Shown one piece after another: positions 8,448 to 17,904 of a stretch of 64,000 nt of DNA. Source of the DNA: JAMXLO01 sp963832895 (lineage in GTDB: Bacteria; Pseudomonadota; Alphaproteobacteria; Acetobacterales; Acetobacteraceae); the NCBI GenBank assembly GCA_963832895.1, contig CAWHVQ010000021.1, positions 62,001-126,000 of the forward strand, given 5' to 3'. Positions within the stretch are counted from its first letter, which is position 1; each line of letters begins with the position of its first letter. Position numbers and translations under genes: made by a program. Below the pieces are notes generated by a model that saw nothing but the letters and a program-made list of their open reading frames with translations, was not told the DNA's origin and made no database searches.

Positions 8448-9281
8448 ATGACGCGCTTTCTCAAGATGCACGGCTGCGGCAACGACTTCGTCGTATTCGA
8501 CGAACGCGCCGGCCCGCTCGGCCTTACCCCGCGGCGCGCGGCGGCGATCGCGGACCGGCGGACGGGCGTGGGCTGCGACCAGTTCATCGCGATCGAGCCT
8601 GGGCCGGCTCGCTCGAACGCCGATGCCTTCATGCGCATCCGCAATCCCGACGGCAGCGAGGCCGGGGCGTGCGGCAACGCCACAAGGTGCGTGGCGCATC
8701 TACTGGCGCGAGAGACCGGGCGGCGAGTGCAGGTGATCCGCACTATCGCCGGCAATCTGCCCTCCGAGGCGCTCGCGGACGGGCGCGTGCAGGTGGACAT
8801 GGGCCCGGCGCGGCTCGACTGGGCTGACATCCCGCTGGCGCGGCCGATGGACACGCTGCATCTCGACCTCGCTGCGGGGTCGGTGGCCGATCCAGCGGCG
8901 GCCAGTATGGGCAACCCGCATGCGACGTTCTTCGTGGACGACGTGGCACGCCTGCCGGCGGCGGAGCTCGGGCCGCGATTTGAGCACGACACGCTGTTCC
9001 CGGAGCGCGCCAATATCGGCTTTGCCGAGATCCTGGCGCCGGATCGCATTCGACTGCGGGTTTGGGAACGCGGCGCGGGGCTGACGCTGGCATGCGGCTC
9101 CGGCGCCTGCGCCGCACTGGTGAATGCGCACCGCCGCGGGCTGGCCGGGCGGCGAGCGATCGTGGCGGTGGACGGCGGCGAACTGGAGGTCGAATGGCGC
9201 GCGGACGGCCACGTGCTGATGACCGGGCCGGTGGCGACGTCGTTCGTCGGCGATATCGACCTCGCTGCGTATCCGGCATGA
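8448..9281 (+). CDS. dapF: Diaminopimelate epimerase
   Basis: A 277-residue PLP-independent epimerase that converts LL- to meso-diaminopimelate for lysine and peptidoglycan synthesis in the cytoplasm. The start is supported by the family N-terminus (FLKMHGCGNDFVV). Both catalytic cysteines are in their motifs: EAGACGNATRC (about residue 72) and LACGSGACA (about residue 217). Its stop overlaps the ATG of mtaB (ATGA, 9278-9281), and mtaB overlaps ftsY, so the three form one operon. Confidence 0.96.
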   Translation: MTRFLKMHGCGNDFVVFDERAGPLGLTPRRAAAIADRRTGVGCDQFIAIEPGPARSNADAFMRIRNPDGSEAGACGNATRCVAHLLARETGRRVQVIRTIAGNLPSEALADGRVQVDMGPARLDWADIPLARPMDTLHLDLAAGSVADPAAASMGNPHATFFVDDVARLPAAELGPRFEHDTLFPERANIGFAEILAPDRIRLRVWERGAGLTLACGSGACAALVNAHRRGLAGRRAIVAVDGGELEVEWRADGHVLMTGPVATSFVGDIDLAAYPA

Positions 9282-10507
9282 GCGTCGAGATCGTCACCTT
9301 CGGCTGCCGGCTGAACGTCTATGAGAGCGAGGTGATGCGCGGCCACGCTGCCGCGCTGTCCGACACGGTGATCGTCAATACGTGCGCGGTGACGGCGGAG
9401 GCCGAGCGGCAGGCGCGGCAGGCGATCCGGCGTGCGGTGCGCGAGCGGCCCGGCGCGCGGATCGTCGTCACCGGCTGCGCGGCGCAAATCGATCCGGCCG
9501 CGTGGGCCGCGCTGCCCGGGGTGGCGTGCGTGCTGGGCAACGCCGACAAGCTGAGGCCGGAGAGCTGGGCGCCGGACGCACCGAGCACGGTGTCGGACAT
9601 CATGGAGGCGCGCGAGACGGTGCCACACATGGTGACCGAGTTCGCTGGCCGTGCGCGTGCCTTCGCGCAGGTGCAGCAGGGCTGCGATCATCGCTGCACG
9701 TTCTGCATCATCCCATTCGGCCGCGGGCCCAATTGCAGCGTCCCGGTGGGCGCGGTGGTGGCGCAGGTGCGCGCGCTGGTTGAGGCGGGCTATCAAGAGG
9801 TGGTGCTGACCGGGGTCGATATCGCCTCGTATGGCGCAGATCTGCCGGGTGCGCCGCGGCTGGGGCAGTTGGTGCGGCGGCTGCTTGCGCTAGTGCCGGA
9901 GCTGCGGCGGCTGCGCCTGTCGTCGCTCGACCCGGCGGCGATCGACGATGACATCTGGCGGCTGCTCGGTGACGAGGAGCGGCTGATGCCGCACATGCAT
10001 CTGTCACTACAGGCGGGCAGCGACCTGATCCTGAAGCGCATGAAGCGGCGGCATCTGCGGGCAGATGCTGCCGGTGTGGTCGCGCGGGCGAGGCACCTGC
10101 GGCCGGGCATAGCGATCGGCGCGGACCTGATTGCGGGATTCCCGACCGAGACAGAGGCGCTGTTCCGCGAGACGCTGGATTTCGTGGCCGAGGCGGAGCT
10201 GCCGTTCGTGCATGTGTTTCCCTACAGCGAACGTCCCGGCACGCCAGCGGCGCGTATGCCTTCGGTGCCGATCGCGTTGCGGCGCGAGCGGGCGGCACGG
10301 CTGCGGCAGGCGGGCGGCGATCTGTTGCGGCGATATCTGGCGTCTCATGTTGGGCGAACCGTGTCGCTGTTGACCGAGACCGCAGATGGCGGTCATTCCG
10401 AGCACTTCGCCGCGGTGCGGCTTGCGATGCCGGCCGCACCGGGGCGGTTGATGGCCGCTCGTGTGACCGGCGCTTCTGGTGACGTCCTGTTGGCGGAGGC
10501 GGCCTGA
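9278..10507 (+). CDS. mtaB: tRNA t6A37 methylthiotransferase
   Basis: A 409-residue radical-SAM enzyme that adds a methylthio group to t6A37 of tRNA. The N-terminal MTTase domain starts at VEIVTFGCRLNVYES and holds the first cluster cysteines (FGC, NTC, GCA). The radical-SAM cluster motif C-x3-C-x2-C is CDHRCTFC, and MLS-type SAM-binding segments follow (LSLQAGSD, ADLIAGFPTE). The family ends with a TRAM-like domain, here short (about residues 350-409). I chose the ATG at 9278 that overlaps the dapF stop, since a longer frame would run through dapF. Confidence 0.93.
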   Translation: MSVEIVTFGCRLNVYESEVMRGHAAALSDTVIVNTCAVTAEAERQARQAIRRAVRERPGARIVVTGCAAQIDPAAWAALPGVACVLGNADKLRPESWAPDAPSTVSDIMEARETVPHMVTEFAGRARAFAQVQQGCDHRCTFCIIPFGRGPNCSVPVGAVVAQVRALVEAGYQEVVLTGVDIASYGADLPGAPRLGQLVRRLLALVPELRRLRLSSLDPAAIDDDIWRLLGDEERLMPHMHLSLQAGSDLILKRMKRRHLRADAAGVVARARHLRPGIAIGADLIAGFPTETEALFRETLDFVAEAELPFVHVFPYSERPGTPAARMPSVPIALRRERAARLRQAGGDLLRRYLASHVGRTVSLLTETADGGHSEHFAAVRLAMPAAPGRLMAARVTGASGDVLLAEAA

Positions 10508-11424
10508 TGGCACTCGGCTTCTTCTCCCGGCTGAAGGAAGGACTGACCCGCAGCACACAGAAGCTGACGGAGGGGATTTCCGCGGTCTTCAAGAAGCGGC
10601 GGCTGGACGATGCGGCGCTGGAGGAGCTGGAGGACGTGCTGATCTCCGCCGATCTCGGCACCGAGGTGGCACGGCGGGTGATCGCCAGCTTCCGCCGCTC
10701 GCGCTTTGGCACGGAGGTGACGGACGAGGAGATCAAGCAGGCGCTGGCGGAGGAGTTAGCGGCGATCCTGGAGCCGGTGGCGCGGCCGCTGCGGCTCGAT
10801 CCGGCAAAGCGGCCGCATGTCGTGCTGGTGGTGGGCGTGAACGGGACCGGCAAGACCACGACCATCGGCAAGATGGCGCAGAGTTATCGGGAGCAGGGCA
10901 AGCGGGCGGTGCTGGTGGCCGGGGATACGTTCCGCGCGGCGGCGGTGGAACAGTTGCAGATCTGGGGTGAGCGCGTCGGCGCGCCGGTGATCGCCGGTGG
11001 TCGCGACGCGGATGCCGCGGGGCTGGCGTTCGATGCGCTGACGCGGGCGAAGATCGAGGGCGCCGATGTGCTGCTGATCGACACGGCGGGGCGGCTGCAC
11101 AACAAGGCAGTGCTGATGGACGAGCTGCGCAAGATCATCCGGGTTCTGCGCAAGCAGGACGAGACGGCACCGCACTCAGTGCTGTTGGTGCTGGACGCGA
11201 CCACCGGTCAGAACGCGGTGCAGCAGGTGCGAGTGTTCAAGGAGATGGTGGATGTGACCGGGCTGGTGGTCACGAAGCTGGATGGCAGCGCACGCGGGGG
11301 GATCGTCGTGGCGCTGGCGGAGACGTTCGGGCTGCCGGTGCATGCCGTGGGGGTGGGGGAGAGGGCCAGCGATCTGCGGCCATTCGATGCGGTGGATTTT
11401 GCGCGTGGGCTGGTGGGGATGTGA
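10507..11424 (+). CDS. ftsY: Signal recognition particle receptor FtsY
   Basis: A 305-residue SRP-type GTPase that docks ribosome-SRP complexes at the inner membrane. It starts on the last base of the mtaB stop (TGATG). The acidic A domain of enterobacterial FtsY is almost absent. The N domain begins with a short amphipathic membrane-targeting stretch (MALGFFSRLKEGL). The G domain shows GVNGTGKTTTIGK (G1), DTFRAAA (G2), DTAGR (G3), TKLDG (G4) and the GVGE closing loop. The short form is usual in Rhodospirillales. Confidence 0.96.
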   Translation: MALGFFSRLKEGLTRSTQKLTEGISAVFKKRRLDDAALEELEDVLISADLGTEVARRVIASFRRSRFGTEVTDEEIKQALAEELAAILEPVARPLRLDPAKRPHVVLVVGVNGTGKTTTIGKMAQSYREQGKRAVLVAGDTFRAAAVEQLQIWGERVGAPVIAGGRDADAAGLAFDALTRAKIEGADVLLIDTAGRLHNKAVLMDELRKIIRVLRKQDETAPHSVLLVLDATTGQNAVQQVRVFKEMVDVTGLVVTKLDGSARGGIVVALAETFGLPVHAVGVGERASDLRPFDAVDFARGLVGM

Positions 11425-11433
11425 TGCCGCGCC

Positions 11434-12606
11434 CTATGCAAGCGGACGCCGCGCATCGGCCAGCGTCATGCCGATCGATCCAAGCAGCATCAGTGCGGCC
11501 ATGCCGCGCGGTGTTCCGTCGGTGACCAGACCCACCATCAACCCGCTGAACGCGCCGAGCAGATACTGGCCGGTGCCCATCACCGAGGACGCACTGCCGG
11601 CGTGATGCTGATGGCGGGCGAGCGCGCCCACGATCGTGTTGGGGTTCAGCATTCCCATGCAGCTTATCGCCACGAACACCGGCGCGATAACCAGCGGCAG
11701 GATGTGCAGACCGGCGAACGCGATCACCGTCAGCGTGGCGGTGGCAGCCAGGTGCACGCGGCTGACGCCGCGCAGCACGCGGTAGTGTCCGAACCGACGC
11801 AGCAGATGGGGATTGAGCTGGGCGCAGCAGATCAGGCCGAATGAGTTGGCGCCGAAGATCATCGCGAACCGCGCCGGCGTCAGGCCGAAGCCCTGGATGA
11901 ACACCGGCGACGAGCCGGCCAGATAGGCGAAGAACGCGAACGTGGCGAACCCGCCCATTGTTGCATGTGTCAGGAAGCCACGCTCGGCGATGATGCTGCG
12001 ATAGCGGCCCAACTGCTCGCCGAGGCGCAGCCGGATGCGTCGCTCCTCGGGCAGAGTGTCGGGCAGCAGAAGCAGCACCAGCACCCAGCATGCGGCGCCG
12101 TAGGCGGTGAGGATCCAGAAGATGCCGCGCCAGTCGGCGAAGGCGAGGACCGCGCTGCCGACGGTCGGTGCCAGGATGGGCGCCGCGCCCATCACCAGCG
12201 ACAGCCGCGACAGCAGCACCGCGGCGGCGTGGCCTTCGGCCAGATCGCGCACCATTGCGCGTGGGATGACCATGCCGGCAGAGGCGCCAATGGCCGACAG
12301 GGCGCGAAACGTCGCCAGCCACTGGATGGATGGCGCCAGCGCGCAGCCCAGGCAGGCCAGCGTGTAGATGGCGGTTGCTACCATCAGGGGTCGCTTGCGG
12401 CCGAAGCGGTCGGACAGCGTGCCCTGGCTAAACTGGCCGACCGCGAGGCCGGCGAACCATGCGGCGAGCGTCAACTGGGCTGACCCTGGCGGGGCGGCGA
12501 ACGAGGCCTCGATCGCCGGGAAGGCGGGCAGATACATGTCTGTCGTCGCCGGCCCGACCGCGGTGAGGAAGCCGAGCAGCAGGGGGAGCCAGGCGGGGAA
12601 GCGCAT
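11434..12606 (-). CDS. Bcr/CflA-family MFS multidrug efflux transporter
   Basis: A 390-residue, 12-helix major facilitator. The N-terminus (LLGFLTAVGPATTDMYLPAFPAIE) is diagnostic of Bcr/CflA drug:proton antiporters. The loop 2-3 motif A is present as GTLSDRFGRKRP and motif C-like glycines lie near SAGMVIPRAMVRD. It converges with ftsY, 9 bp between stops. Substrate unknown; characterised relatives export bicyclomycin, chloramphenicol or sulfonamides. Confidence 0.88.
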   Translation of the reverse strand: MRFPAWLPLLLGFLTAVGPATTDMYLPAFPAIEASFAAPPGSAQLTLAAWFAGLAVGQFSQGTLSDRFGRKRPLMVATAIYTLACLGCALAPSIQWLATFRALSAIGASAGMVIPRAMVRDLAEGHAAAVLLSRLSLVMGAAPILAPTVGSAVLAFADWRGIFWILTAYGAACWVLVLLLLPDTLPEERRIRLRLGEQLGRYRSIIAERGFLTHATMGGFATFAFFAYLAGSSPVFIQGFGLTPARFAMIFGANSFGLICCAQLNPHLLRRFGHYRVLRGVSRVHLAATATLTVIAFAGLHILPLVIAPVFVAISCMGMLNPNTIVGALARHQHHAGSASSVMGTGQYLLGAFSGLMVGLVTDGTPRGMAALMLLGSIGMTLADARRPLA

Positions 12607-12830
12607 CCGGCGTTCATAGCAGATCGCGGACCGGATGGCCGAAGCCGGTTCCCGATCGCGTTACGACGGCCGGTTTCGTGGGCAGCTAAACGATGTTTGA
12701 TCAAAGCTCTGCTCGGCGACTCGGAGTCGCCGTGGTAAGTACCGACGGCGCCGCGTTCTGCTCCGTCAGGGCACTGTCACCGGGTTGGGACGTTTGGCGC
12801 CCTGTCCGGCTGAGCCCGCAGAGGAAACGC

Positions 12831-13478
12831 ATGCGCCACATACCCGCACCAGCTCTTAGTCTATTCTGCCTCCTGGCCGCCGCTTGCCAGGCCGTGCCAC
12901 AGGGCGCCCCGACGACCGCGCAGGTCGATGGGGCGCGGGTGGCTGCCGCGAAAGGCGGCGCGGGGCTCAACGCTGTGCCGAGCTGCGCCTCCGGTCTGTC
13001 TGCCACGTTGTCGGACGGGCTGCGGGTGGGCTACCGCGGGAGCGACCCGAACGACCCCGATCGGTGCCTGCTCGACTGGTCCGGGCGTTCGTATCCGCTG
13101 TACTTCGGGTTGTGGAGCACCGGGCCTGACAAGCCGATGAGCGAGGCAGCGCGGGAGGCTTTCCGGACGGCTTTGACTGGCCCGGTGGGCACCGAGGCCA
13201 CATTCGATACCGAGGGCGCGAAGCTCTGGAAGCGCGTGACGGTCACGCATGTGACCAACAACACGGTCGATGTGGCGGGGGCACCGCGGTCGGCCGTCGA
13301 ATTGCGCGTTGTGCGGCACGACGCGGAGGGACGGACGGATGTGCGCGCCGAGACGCTCTACGCGATCGATCGCGCGACCGGGGTGATGCTGCGATGCGAG
13401 AGCGTCACGCCAATGGCCGACGGCGAGGTGACAAAGACGACAAGCTGGCAGATCGGGACCATCGGGCAGGCCGGTTGA
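12831..13478 (+). CDS. Predicted lipoprotein of unknown function
   Basis: About 215 residues from the ATG at 12831, preceded by GAGGAAACGC, a good ribosome site. The N-terminus is a lipoprotein-type signal (LSLFCLLAAAC), so it is probably anchored to a membrane in the periplasm. The mature part has a beta-rich look with paired residues suggesting a lipocalin- or barrel-like fold, but I recognise no family. Upstream in-frame starts (from 12693) would bury the signal peptide. It is followed by an MFS gene 53 bp downstream on the same strand. Confidence 0.6.
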   Translation: MRHIPAPALSLFCLLAAACQAVPQGAPTTAQVDGARVAAAKGGAGLNAVPSCASGLSATLSDGLRVGYRGSDPNDPDRCLLDWSGRSYPLYFGLWSTGPDKPMSEAAREAFRTALTGPVGTEATFDTEGAKLWKRVTVTHVTNNTVDVAGAPRSAVELRVVRHDAEGRTDVRAETLYAIDRATGVMLRCESVTPMADGEVTKTTSWQIGTIGQAG

Positions 13479-13531
13479 CGCCTGGCGCTCCGGCGCAGCA
13501 TCTTCGTCGCGCCTCCCGGAGACGCCAAGCG

Positions 13532-14740
13532 ATGGCCTTGAGCCGCACCACCCGTGTCAATCTGCTGCTCGGCAACGGCCATTTCCTCTCGCATTTCTAC
13601 GCGCTTTGCCTGCCGCCGCTGTTCCTGGCATGGCAGGCGGCATTCCAGGTGAGCTTCGCCGAACTCGGTCTTGCCGTCGCGCTGATGTCCGCATCGACCG
13701 CACTGTTGCAAACACCGGTAGGATTTCTCGTGGATCGCTATGGCGCCCGTCGTTTCCTGATCGGCGGCGCACTGGTGATGTCGCTGTGCATCACCGCCAT
13801 GGGATTTGTCACCAGCTTCTGGCAGATCCTGCTGCTGGCGCCGCTCTCGGGCATGGGCAATTCGGTGTTCCACCCTGCGGACTATGCGATTCTGTCGGGC
13901 TCGGTGGACAAGGACCGCATGGGCCGCGCATTTGCGCTGCACACGTTCAGCGGCAACCTGGGCTTCGCGGCCGCGCCACCGATCATGGCGCTGCTGGCGG
14001 TGACGATCGGGTGGCGCGCCAGCCTGATCCTGGTTGGGCTGCTCGGCATCCCGGTGGTGGTGTCGATCGTGCTGCAGAGCGCCATCCTGAAGGATCAGGT
14101 TCGCCACGAGGCCGCCCATGCCGGGCCGACGCTGTCCGGTCGCGAGCTGCTGATGAGCCGCACGATGCTGCTGTTCTTCGGCTTCTTCCTGCTGGGCTCC
14201 ATGGCGGGCGCCGGCGTGCAGTCCTGGCTGATCACGGTGCTCCACACGGCGAAGGGCCTGACGCTGGAAATCGCGTCGTCGACGCTGACCGGCTACATGG
14301 CCGGTTCCACCATCGGCGTGCTGGTGGGCGGCTGGTTCGCCGACACCTTCAAGCGGCACGTGCTGCCGTTCGCTGTGGTCCTGACGATAGCCTCGGCTGT
14401 GCTGACGGTTTCGGTGAATTGGGTGCCGCTGTCGGGGGTTGCGGTGATCGCGGTGATGTTCGCATCCGGGCTTGCTCTTGGCGCCAGCCGCACGCCGCGC
14501 GACGTGATGCTGAAGGACGCCGCCCCGCCTGGCCAGATCGGCAAGGTGTTCGGTTTCGTCAGTGCGGGTCTGCCACTGGGATCGGCGCTTACGCCGGTGC
14601 CGTTCGGCTTCCTGATCGATCGCGGCCATCCGGAACTGATCCTGGTGATGGTCGGAGCGCTGTTGCTGGCGAGCCTGCTCTGCGTCGGCACGGCGCGGTC
14701 CGTGGCGCGCCATCAGGCCTTCGTGGCCCCGGCCGAATAG
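13532..14740 (+). CDS. MFS transporter
   Basis: A 402-residue, 12-helix major facilitator. The start at 13532 is preceded by CCGGAGACG, and the first helix follows at LLLGNGHFLSHFYALCLPPL. Motif A is seen as VGFLVDRYGARRFL. The family resembles fosmidomycin-resistance or sugar/oxalate-type MFS carriers in the NGHFLSHFY start, but the substrate cannot be assigned. It converges with the FAD monooxygenase gene 41 bp away. Confidence 0.85.
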   Translation: MALSRTTRVNLLLGNGHFLSHFYALCLPPLFLAWQAAFQVSFAELGLAVALMSASTALLQTPVGFLVDRYGARRFLIGGALVMSLCITAMGFVTSFWQILLLAPLSGMGNSVFHPADYAILSGSVDKDRMGRAFALHTFSGNLGFAAAPPIMALLAVTIGWRASLILVGLLGIPVVVSIVLQSAILKDQVRHEAAHAGPTLSGRELLMSRTMLLFFGFFLLGSMAGAGVQSWLITVLHTAKGLTLEIASSTLTGYMAGSTIGVLVGGWFADTFKRHVLPFAVVLTIASAVLTVSVNWVPLSGVAVIAVMFASGLALGASRTPRDVMLKDAAPPGQIGKVFGFVSAGLPLGSALTPVPFGFLIDRGHPELILVMVGALLLASLLCVGTARSVARHQAFVAPAE

Positions 14741-14781
14741 GCGCGCTTACGCTACGGATTGGTCGGTTGACCCAGGCGGGG

Positions 14782-16095
14782 CTACTCGGCGGCCATGGCG
14801 AGAGAGAACCGGCGTTTCAGCGTCGGGATACGGTTTACCAGTCGGAGTACCGTGCGTGACGCCGCGCGGGCCAGCGTGCCGGTTTCCAGCACTGCCTTCA
14901 TCGCCTCGAGCGAACCGCGCACGGCGGCAAAGCCATAGCGGCGCATCGCGTTTTCGTAGTTGCCGATCGCCTCCAGCAGCGTCGCCTCGCCATGCACTGC
15001 GCGCACAAGGTGACGGCACAGCAGTGCCGCGTCGCGCAGTGCTATGTTGGCGCCGATGCCACGATACGGCGTCATGCTGTGGATTGCGTCGCCGAGCAGC
15101 GTGACGCGGCTGGGCTGCCATGGATCGACCGGACGCGACGTGCGGATCGGCAGCAACGACAGGGTGTCCGGATCAGTCATGCGGACGAGTTCGCGGTAAC
15201 CTGCATCCCAGTCAGCCATGCTGGCAAGTGCGATGCCGCGCAGCGTCTCGGCGCATGGCGCATCCTCGGCGTTCAGGCCGAGAACACAACGCTGCGCACC
15301 GAACGCCCACATCAGATAGCTGCGCGTGTTGTCAAACAATGTGCCGGCCGTGGGATCGACCGCCTCCTCGGCGCCGCCGATGCCGTTGACCGGCGCTGTG
15401 TGGGCTATTTCCTGCGGGGCAACGAACAATCCGCGCCCGCCGGGTCCCGAGACCAGCGCCATCGTGTCGCGCAGCGGTGGCGGGATGCGGCGGCGCGTCG
15501 CTTCGTCGAGGAACACCTTGCCGCCGATGGCTGCCACACCGGTATCGATGCGCTCCGCGTGCGGCAGGTACTGACGGCGCACGCGCGAGCCGCCGCCGTC
15601 GGCCGCGACCAGCATGTCGCCTTCCACGCTGCTGCCGTCTTCGAAGAAGGCCACGACGCGGTCGCCGTGCGTCTCGTAGCGGACGAAGGTCTTGCCGAAC
15701 TGTACGCGCTCGCCGAGGCCCGAGAGAAGCACCTGGCGCAGCGTGATGCGATTGACCGAGCGATGTTGCTCGACCGCATCGCCGCCGTCGGGTTCGTGGA
15801 AGCCGCCGACCGAGATCAGCGTCTGCATGCGCTCGGTGAGCATGCGAAAGGCACGCGGCGGGCGACCGCAGGTGGCGGCGAATGCCTCAAACAGCGCGGG
15901 CGGCAGACAATCGTGCAGTGCTCGGCTGCCCTTCGGACTGATATGCACGCGATAGCCTTGCAGACGATCGGTGATCGCGCGGTCGCGCTCATACACCGTG
16001 GCGTTCACGCCTGCCTGCTGCAGGCCGTGCGCCAGGCAGAGGCCGCCGATGCCGCCGCCGATGATCACCACGTGGTTGAGATTGGCCATGATCAA
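14782..16095 (-). CDS. FAD-dependent aromatic-type monooxygenase
   Basis: A 437-residue group A flavoprotein monooxygenase. FAD-binding signatures are in order: GGGIGGLCLAHGL (Rossmann, about residues 13-25), an internal DG motif (LVAADGGGSRVRR, about 165) and GDAIHSMTPYRGIGANIALRDA (about 340-362). Members hydroxylate aromatic or polyketide substrates with NAD(P)H and O2. It lies 9 bp downstream of a PadR regulator on the same strand, so it is probably the regulated target and may detoxify a small hydrophobic compound. Start at 16095 or the second Met at 16089. Confidence 0.88.
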   Translation of the reverse strand: MIMANLNHVVIIGGGIGGLCLAHGLQQAGVNATVYERDRAITDRLQGYRVHISPKGSRALHDCLPPALFEAFAATCGRPPRAFRMLTERMQTLISVGGFHEPDGGDAVEQHRSVNRITLRQVLLSGLGERVQFGKTFVRYETHGDRVVAFFEDGSSVEGDMLVAADGGGSRVRRQYLPHAERIDTGVAAIGGKVFLDEATRRRIPPPLRDTMALVSGPGGRGLFVAPQEIAHTAPVNGIGGAEEAVDPTAGTLFDNTRSYLMWAFGAQRCVLGLNAEDAPCAETLRGIALASMADWDAGYRELVRMTDPDTLSLLPIRTSRPVDPWQPSRVTLLGDAIHSMTPYRGIGANIALRDAALLCRHLVRAVHGEATLLEAIGNYENAMRRYGFAAVRGSLEAMKAVLETGTLARAASRTVLRLVNRIPTLKRRFSLAMAAE

Positions 16096-16104
16096 TGATT
16101 CCCG

Positions 16105-16731
16105 TCAGGATTTGCGTTTGGGTTTGGCGACGCTGGCGTGGAACTCCGGCCAGGTCGGCGCCAGTTCCGCCGGGTCCTTGGCGATGCGCGCCACGAGCCG
16201 CTGCACGAACGTGCGTTCCGCTTCCTGCAGCGCGATCTCGTATTCGGCTTCGATCAGGAACAGCGGCGGCAGACCGGTTTGCAGCACGCCGTCGATAGCT
16301 CCCTGCTTGGTCCGGATGGCGAGGTCGAGGTGCTGCAGGCGTTCATGCAGCCTGGTCTCGGCTATCGCCGGCGGCAGCACAGGAAGCAGTGACAGCGCCG
16401 CCATGAACTGCGGATATTCCTTCACCGGATAACGCAGAAGGTCCTGCATCCAGGCAATGAGTTCACTGCTGCCGGCATCGGTGAGCGTGTAGACGGTACG
16501 TTCCGGCCGTCTGCCGTCGCGCGACGTTTCGTGTGGTTCGATCAGTCCGTCGCGCTGCAGCGTGTCGACGACGGTGTAGAGCGAGCCATAGCGGAGCTTG
16601 ATGCTTGCCTCCTTGTGACGCTCGCGCATCGTCACCGCCATCTCGTACGGATGCATCGGCCGCTCGTACAGCAGGGCCAGCACGGCGAGCGCGAGCAGGC
16701 TGTGCGGGTGTTGGCGTTTGGGCGAGGGCAT
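16105..16731 (-). CDS. PadR-family transcriptional regulator
   Basis: A 208-residue regulator with an N-terminal winged helix (LALAVLALLYERPMHPYEM ... LRYGSLYTVVDTLQRDGLI) and a C-terminal helical dimerisation domain. I chose the start at 16731 because GGAG lies 6 bp upstream and because a palindrome at 16741-16764 would otherwise fall inside the coding region. PadR proteins repress nearby enzyme or efflux genes until a small ligand binds. The FAD monooxygenase follows within 9 bp, so the pair is probably one autoregulated operon. Confidence 0.88.
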   Translation of the reverse strand: MPSPKRQHPHSLLALAVLALLYERPMHPYEMAVTMRERHKEASIKLRYGSLYTVVDTLQRDGLIEPHETSRDGRRPERTVYTLTDAGSSELIAWMQDLLRYPVKEYPQFMAALSLLPVLPPAIAETRLHERLQHLDLAIRTKQGAIDGVLQTGLPPLFLIEAEYEIALQEAERTFVQRLVARIAKDPAELAPTWPEFHASVAKPKRKS

Positions 16732-16740
16732 CACCGTCTC

Positions 16741-16764
16741 CGAATATCCGTAAGCGGATATACG
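16741..16764 (-). promoter_or_regulatory. Candidate PadR operator (palindrome)
   Basis: ATATCCG-taag-CGGATAT is a perfect 7-bp inverted repeat, extending to 10-bp arms with one mismatch. It lies 10-33 bp upstream of the PadR start codon and overlaps where a -10 element would sit. Autoregulation by PadR is inferred from position and symmetry. Confidence 0.6.
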
Positions 16765-16947
16765 GCTGCGTCTATGTTGCGCCAACTCACGATGCTGCGA
16801 TCCCCGACGCGAGTTTTACGGCGCTGGCGGGCCTCTTGCGTTGCGTCGCGTTGCGGTTGCGTCAGGTGAAGAGGCCGACCTCAGCCGGTATCCGGAACGA
16901 CCGAAACGGCGCTACAGTTGGAGCGCCGCATTGAGGGATTCCCACGC

Positions 16948-17904
16948 ATGATCACACGACGTGGCGCGACCGCGGGTCTCGGCGCGCTGATGCTGGCGCA
17001 GGGCGCGCGGGCGCAAGAGATGCCGAAGCCGGGCAAGCGCGACTGGGCGAAAGAGATTCCGGTGATGCGGATCGGCCTGCTCGGTGGTGAGAACGATGCC
17101 GACCGGCTGGCGCGCGTCGATGGCTACAAGAAGCTGATGGAGACCACGTTCGACGTGCCGGTGAAGCTGCTGGTCGCCGCCGACTATGCCGGGGTGATCC
17201 AGGCGTTCGCGGCGAAGCAACTGGAGACCGCGTATATGAGCCCGGCCGCATATGCCGCCGCCTGGCTGGAGAGCAACGGCGATGTTGTGCCGCTGGTGGT
17301 GACGCAGGAGCAGGACGGCAGCAACTCGTATGTCTCGGTGATGTATGTCCGAGCGGACAGCGGGATCACGTCGCTCGCCGAGATGAAGGGGCATTCGCTG
17401 GCGTGGGCGGATCCGAACAGCGCGTCGGGCTATTTGATCCCGCGCGCCGAATTCCGCGCGCAGGGGATCGATCCGGAGTCCGGCAAGTATTTCAGCAGCA
17501 CCGGCTTTGCCGGCGGCCACGAGCAGGCGGTGGTGGCGGTGCTGAACCATCAGTACGAGGCCGGCGTTACCTGGACGTCCGGCATCGGTGATCCGGCCGA
17601 GGGCTACACGCGCGGCAACCTGCGCATGATGGTCGACAAGAAGATGCTCGACATGAAGGACCTGCGCATCATCTGGAAGTCGCGGCCGATCCTGAATGGG
17701 CCGCTGACAGTGCGGAAGAGCACACCGGAGAGTTATCAGGCCGACATGCTGGCATTCCACCTGGCGATGCCGACAGCGTATCCGGATATCTACCACACCT
17801 TCGACATGGGCAGCGGCAAGGGCTGGGTGCCGGTAAAGCATGCCGACTTCCAGGTGTTTATCGACATGCTGCAACAGGAGGCGGCGCAGCGCCGGCATCG
17901 GTGA
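16948..17904 (+). CDS. phnD: PhnD-type phosphonate/phosphite ABC transporter substrate-binding protein
   Basis: A 318-residue periplasmic binding protein. The ATG at 16948 (GAGGG upstream) gives a twin-arginine-like leader (MITRRGATAGLGALMLAQGARAQ). The mature protein matches the PhnD/SsuA-like type: VMRIGLLGGEN, AADYAGVIQAFAAKQLETAYMSPAAYA and a GFAGGHEQAVVAVLNHQYEAG segment lining the site. Known ligands are phosphonates, phosphite or phosphate esters. Its stop overlaps the GTG start of the first permease (GTGA). No ATPase gene is nearby. Confidence 0.88.
   Translation: MITRRGATAGLGALMLAQGARAQEMPKPGKRDWAKEIPVMRIGLLGGENDADRLARVDGYKKLMETTFDVPVKLLVAADYAGVIQAFAAKQLETAYMSPAAYAAAWLESNGDVVPLVVTQEQDGSNSYVSVMYVRADSGITSLAEMKGHSLAWADPNSASGYLIPRAEFRAQGIDPESGKYFSSTGFAGGHEQAVVAVLNHQYEAGVTWTSGIGDPAEGYTRGNLRMMVDKKMLDMKDLRIIWKSRPILNGPLTVRKSTPESYQADMLAFHLAMPTAYPDIYHTFDMGSGKGWVPVKHADFQVFIDMLQQEAAQRRHR

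Noticed and set aside
8087..9796. Long minus-strand open frame
   Set aside because: Antisense to dapF and mtaB, which have complete catalytic motifs. Arg/Ser/Pro-rich shadow typical of high GC.
13358..14713. Long minus-strand open frame opposite the MFS gene
   Set aside because: Gln/His/Arg-rich shadow with no family features; the plus-strand MFS protein is convincing.
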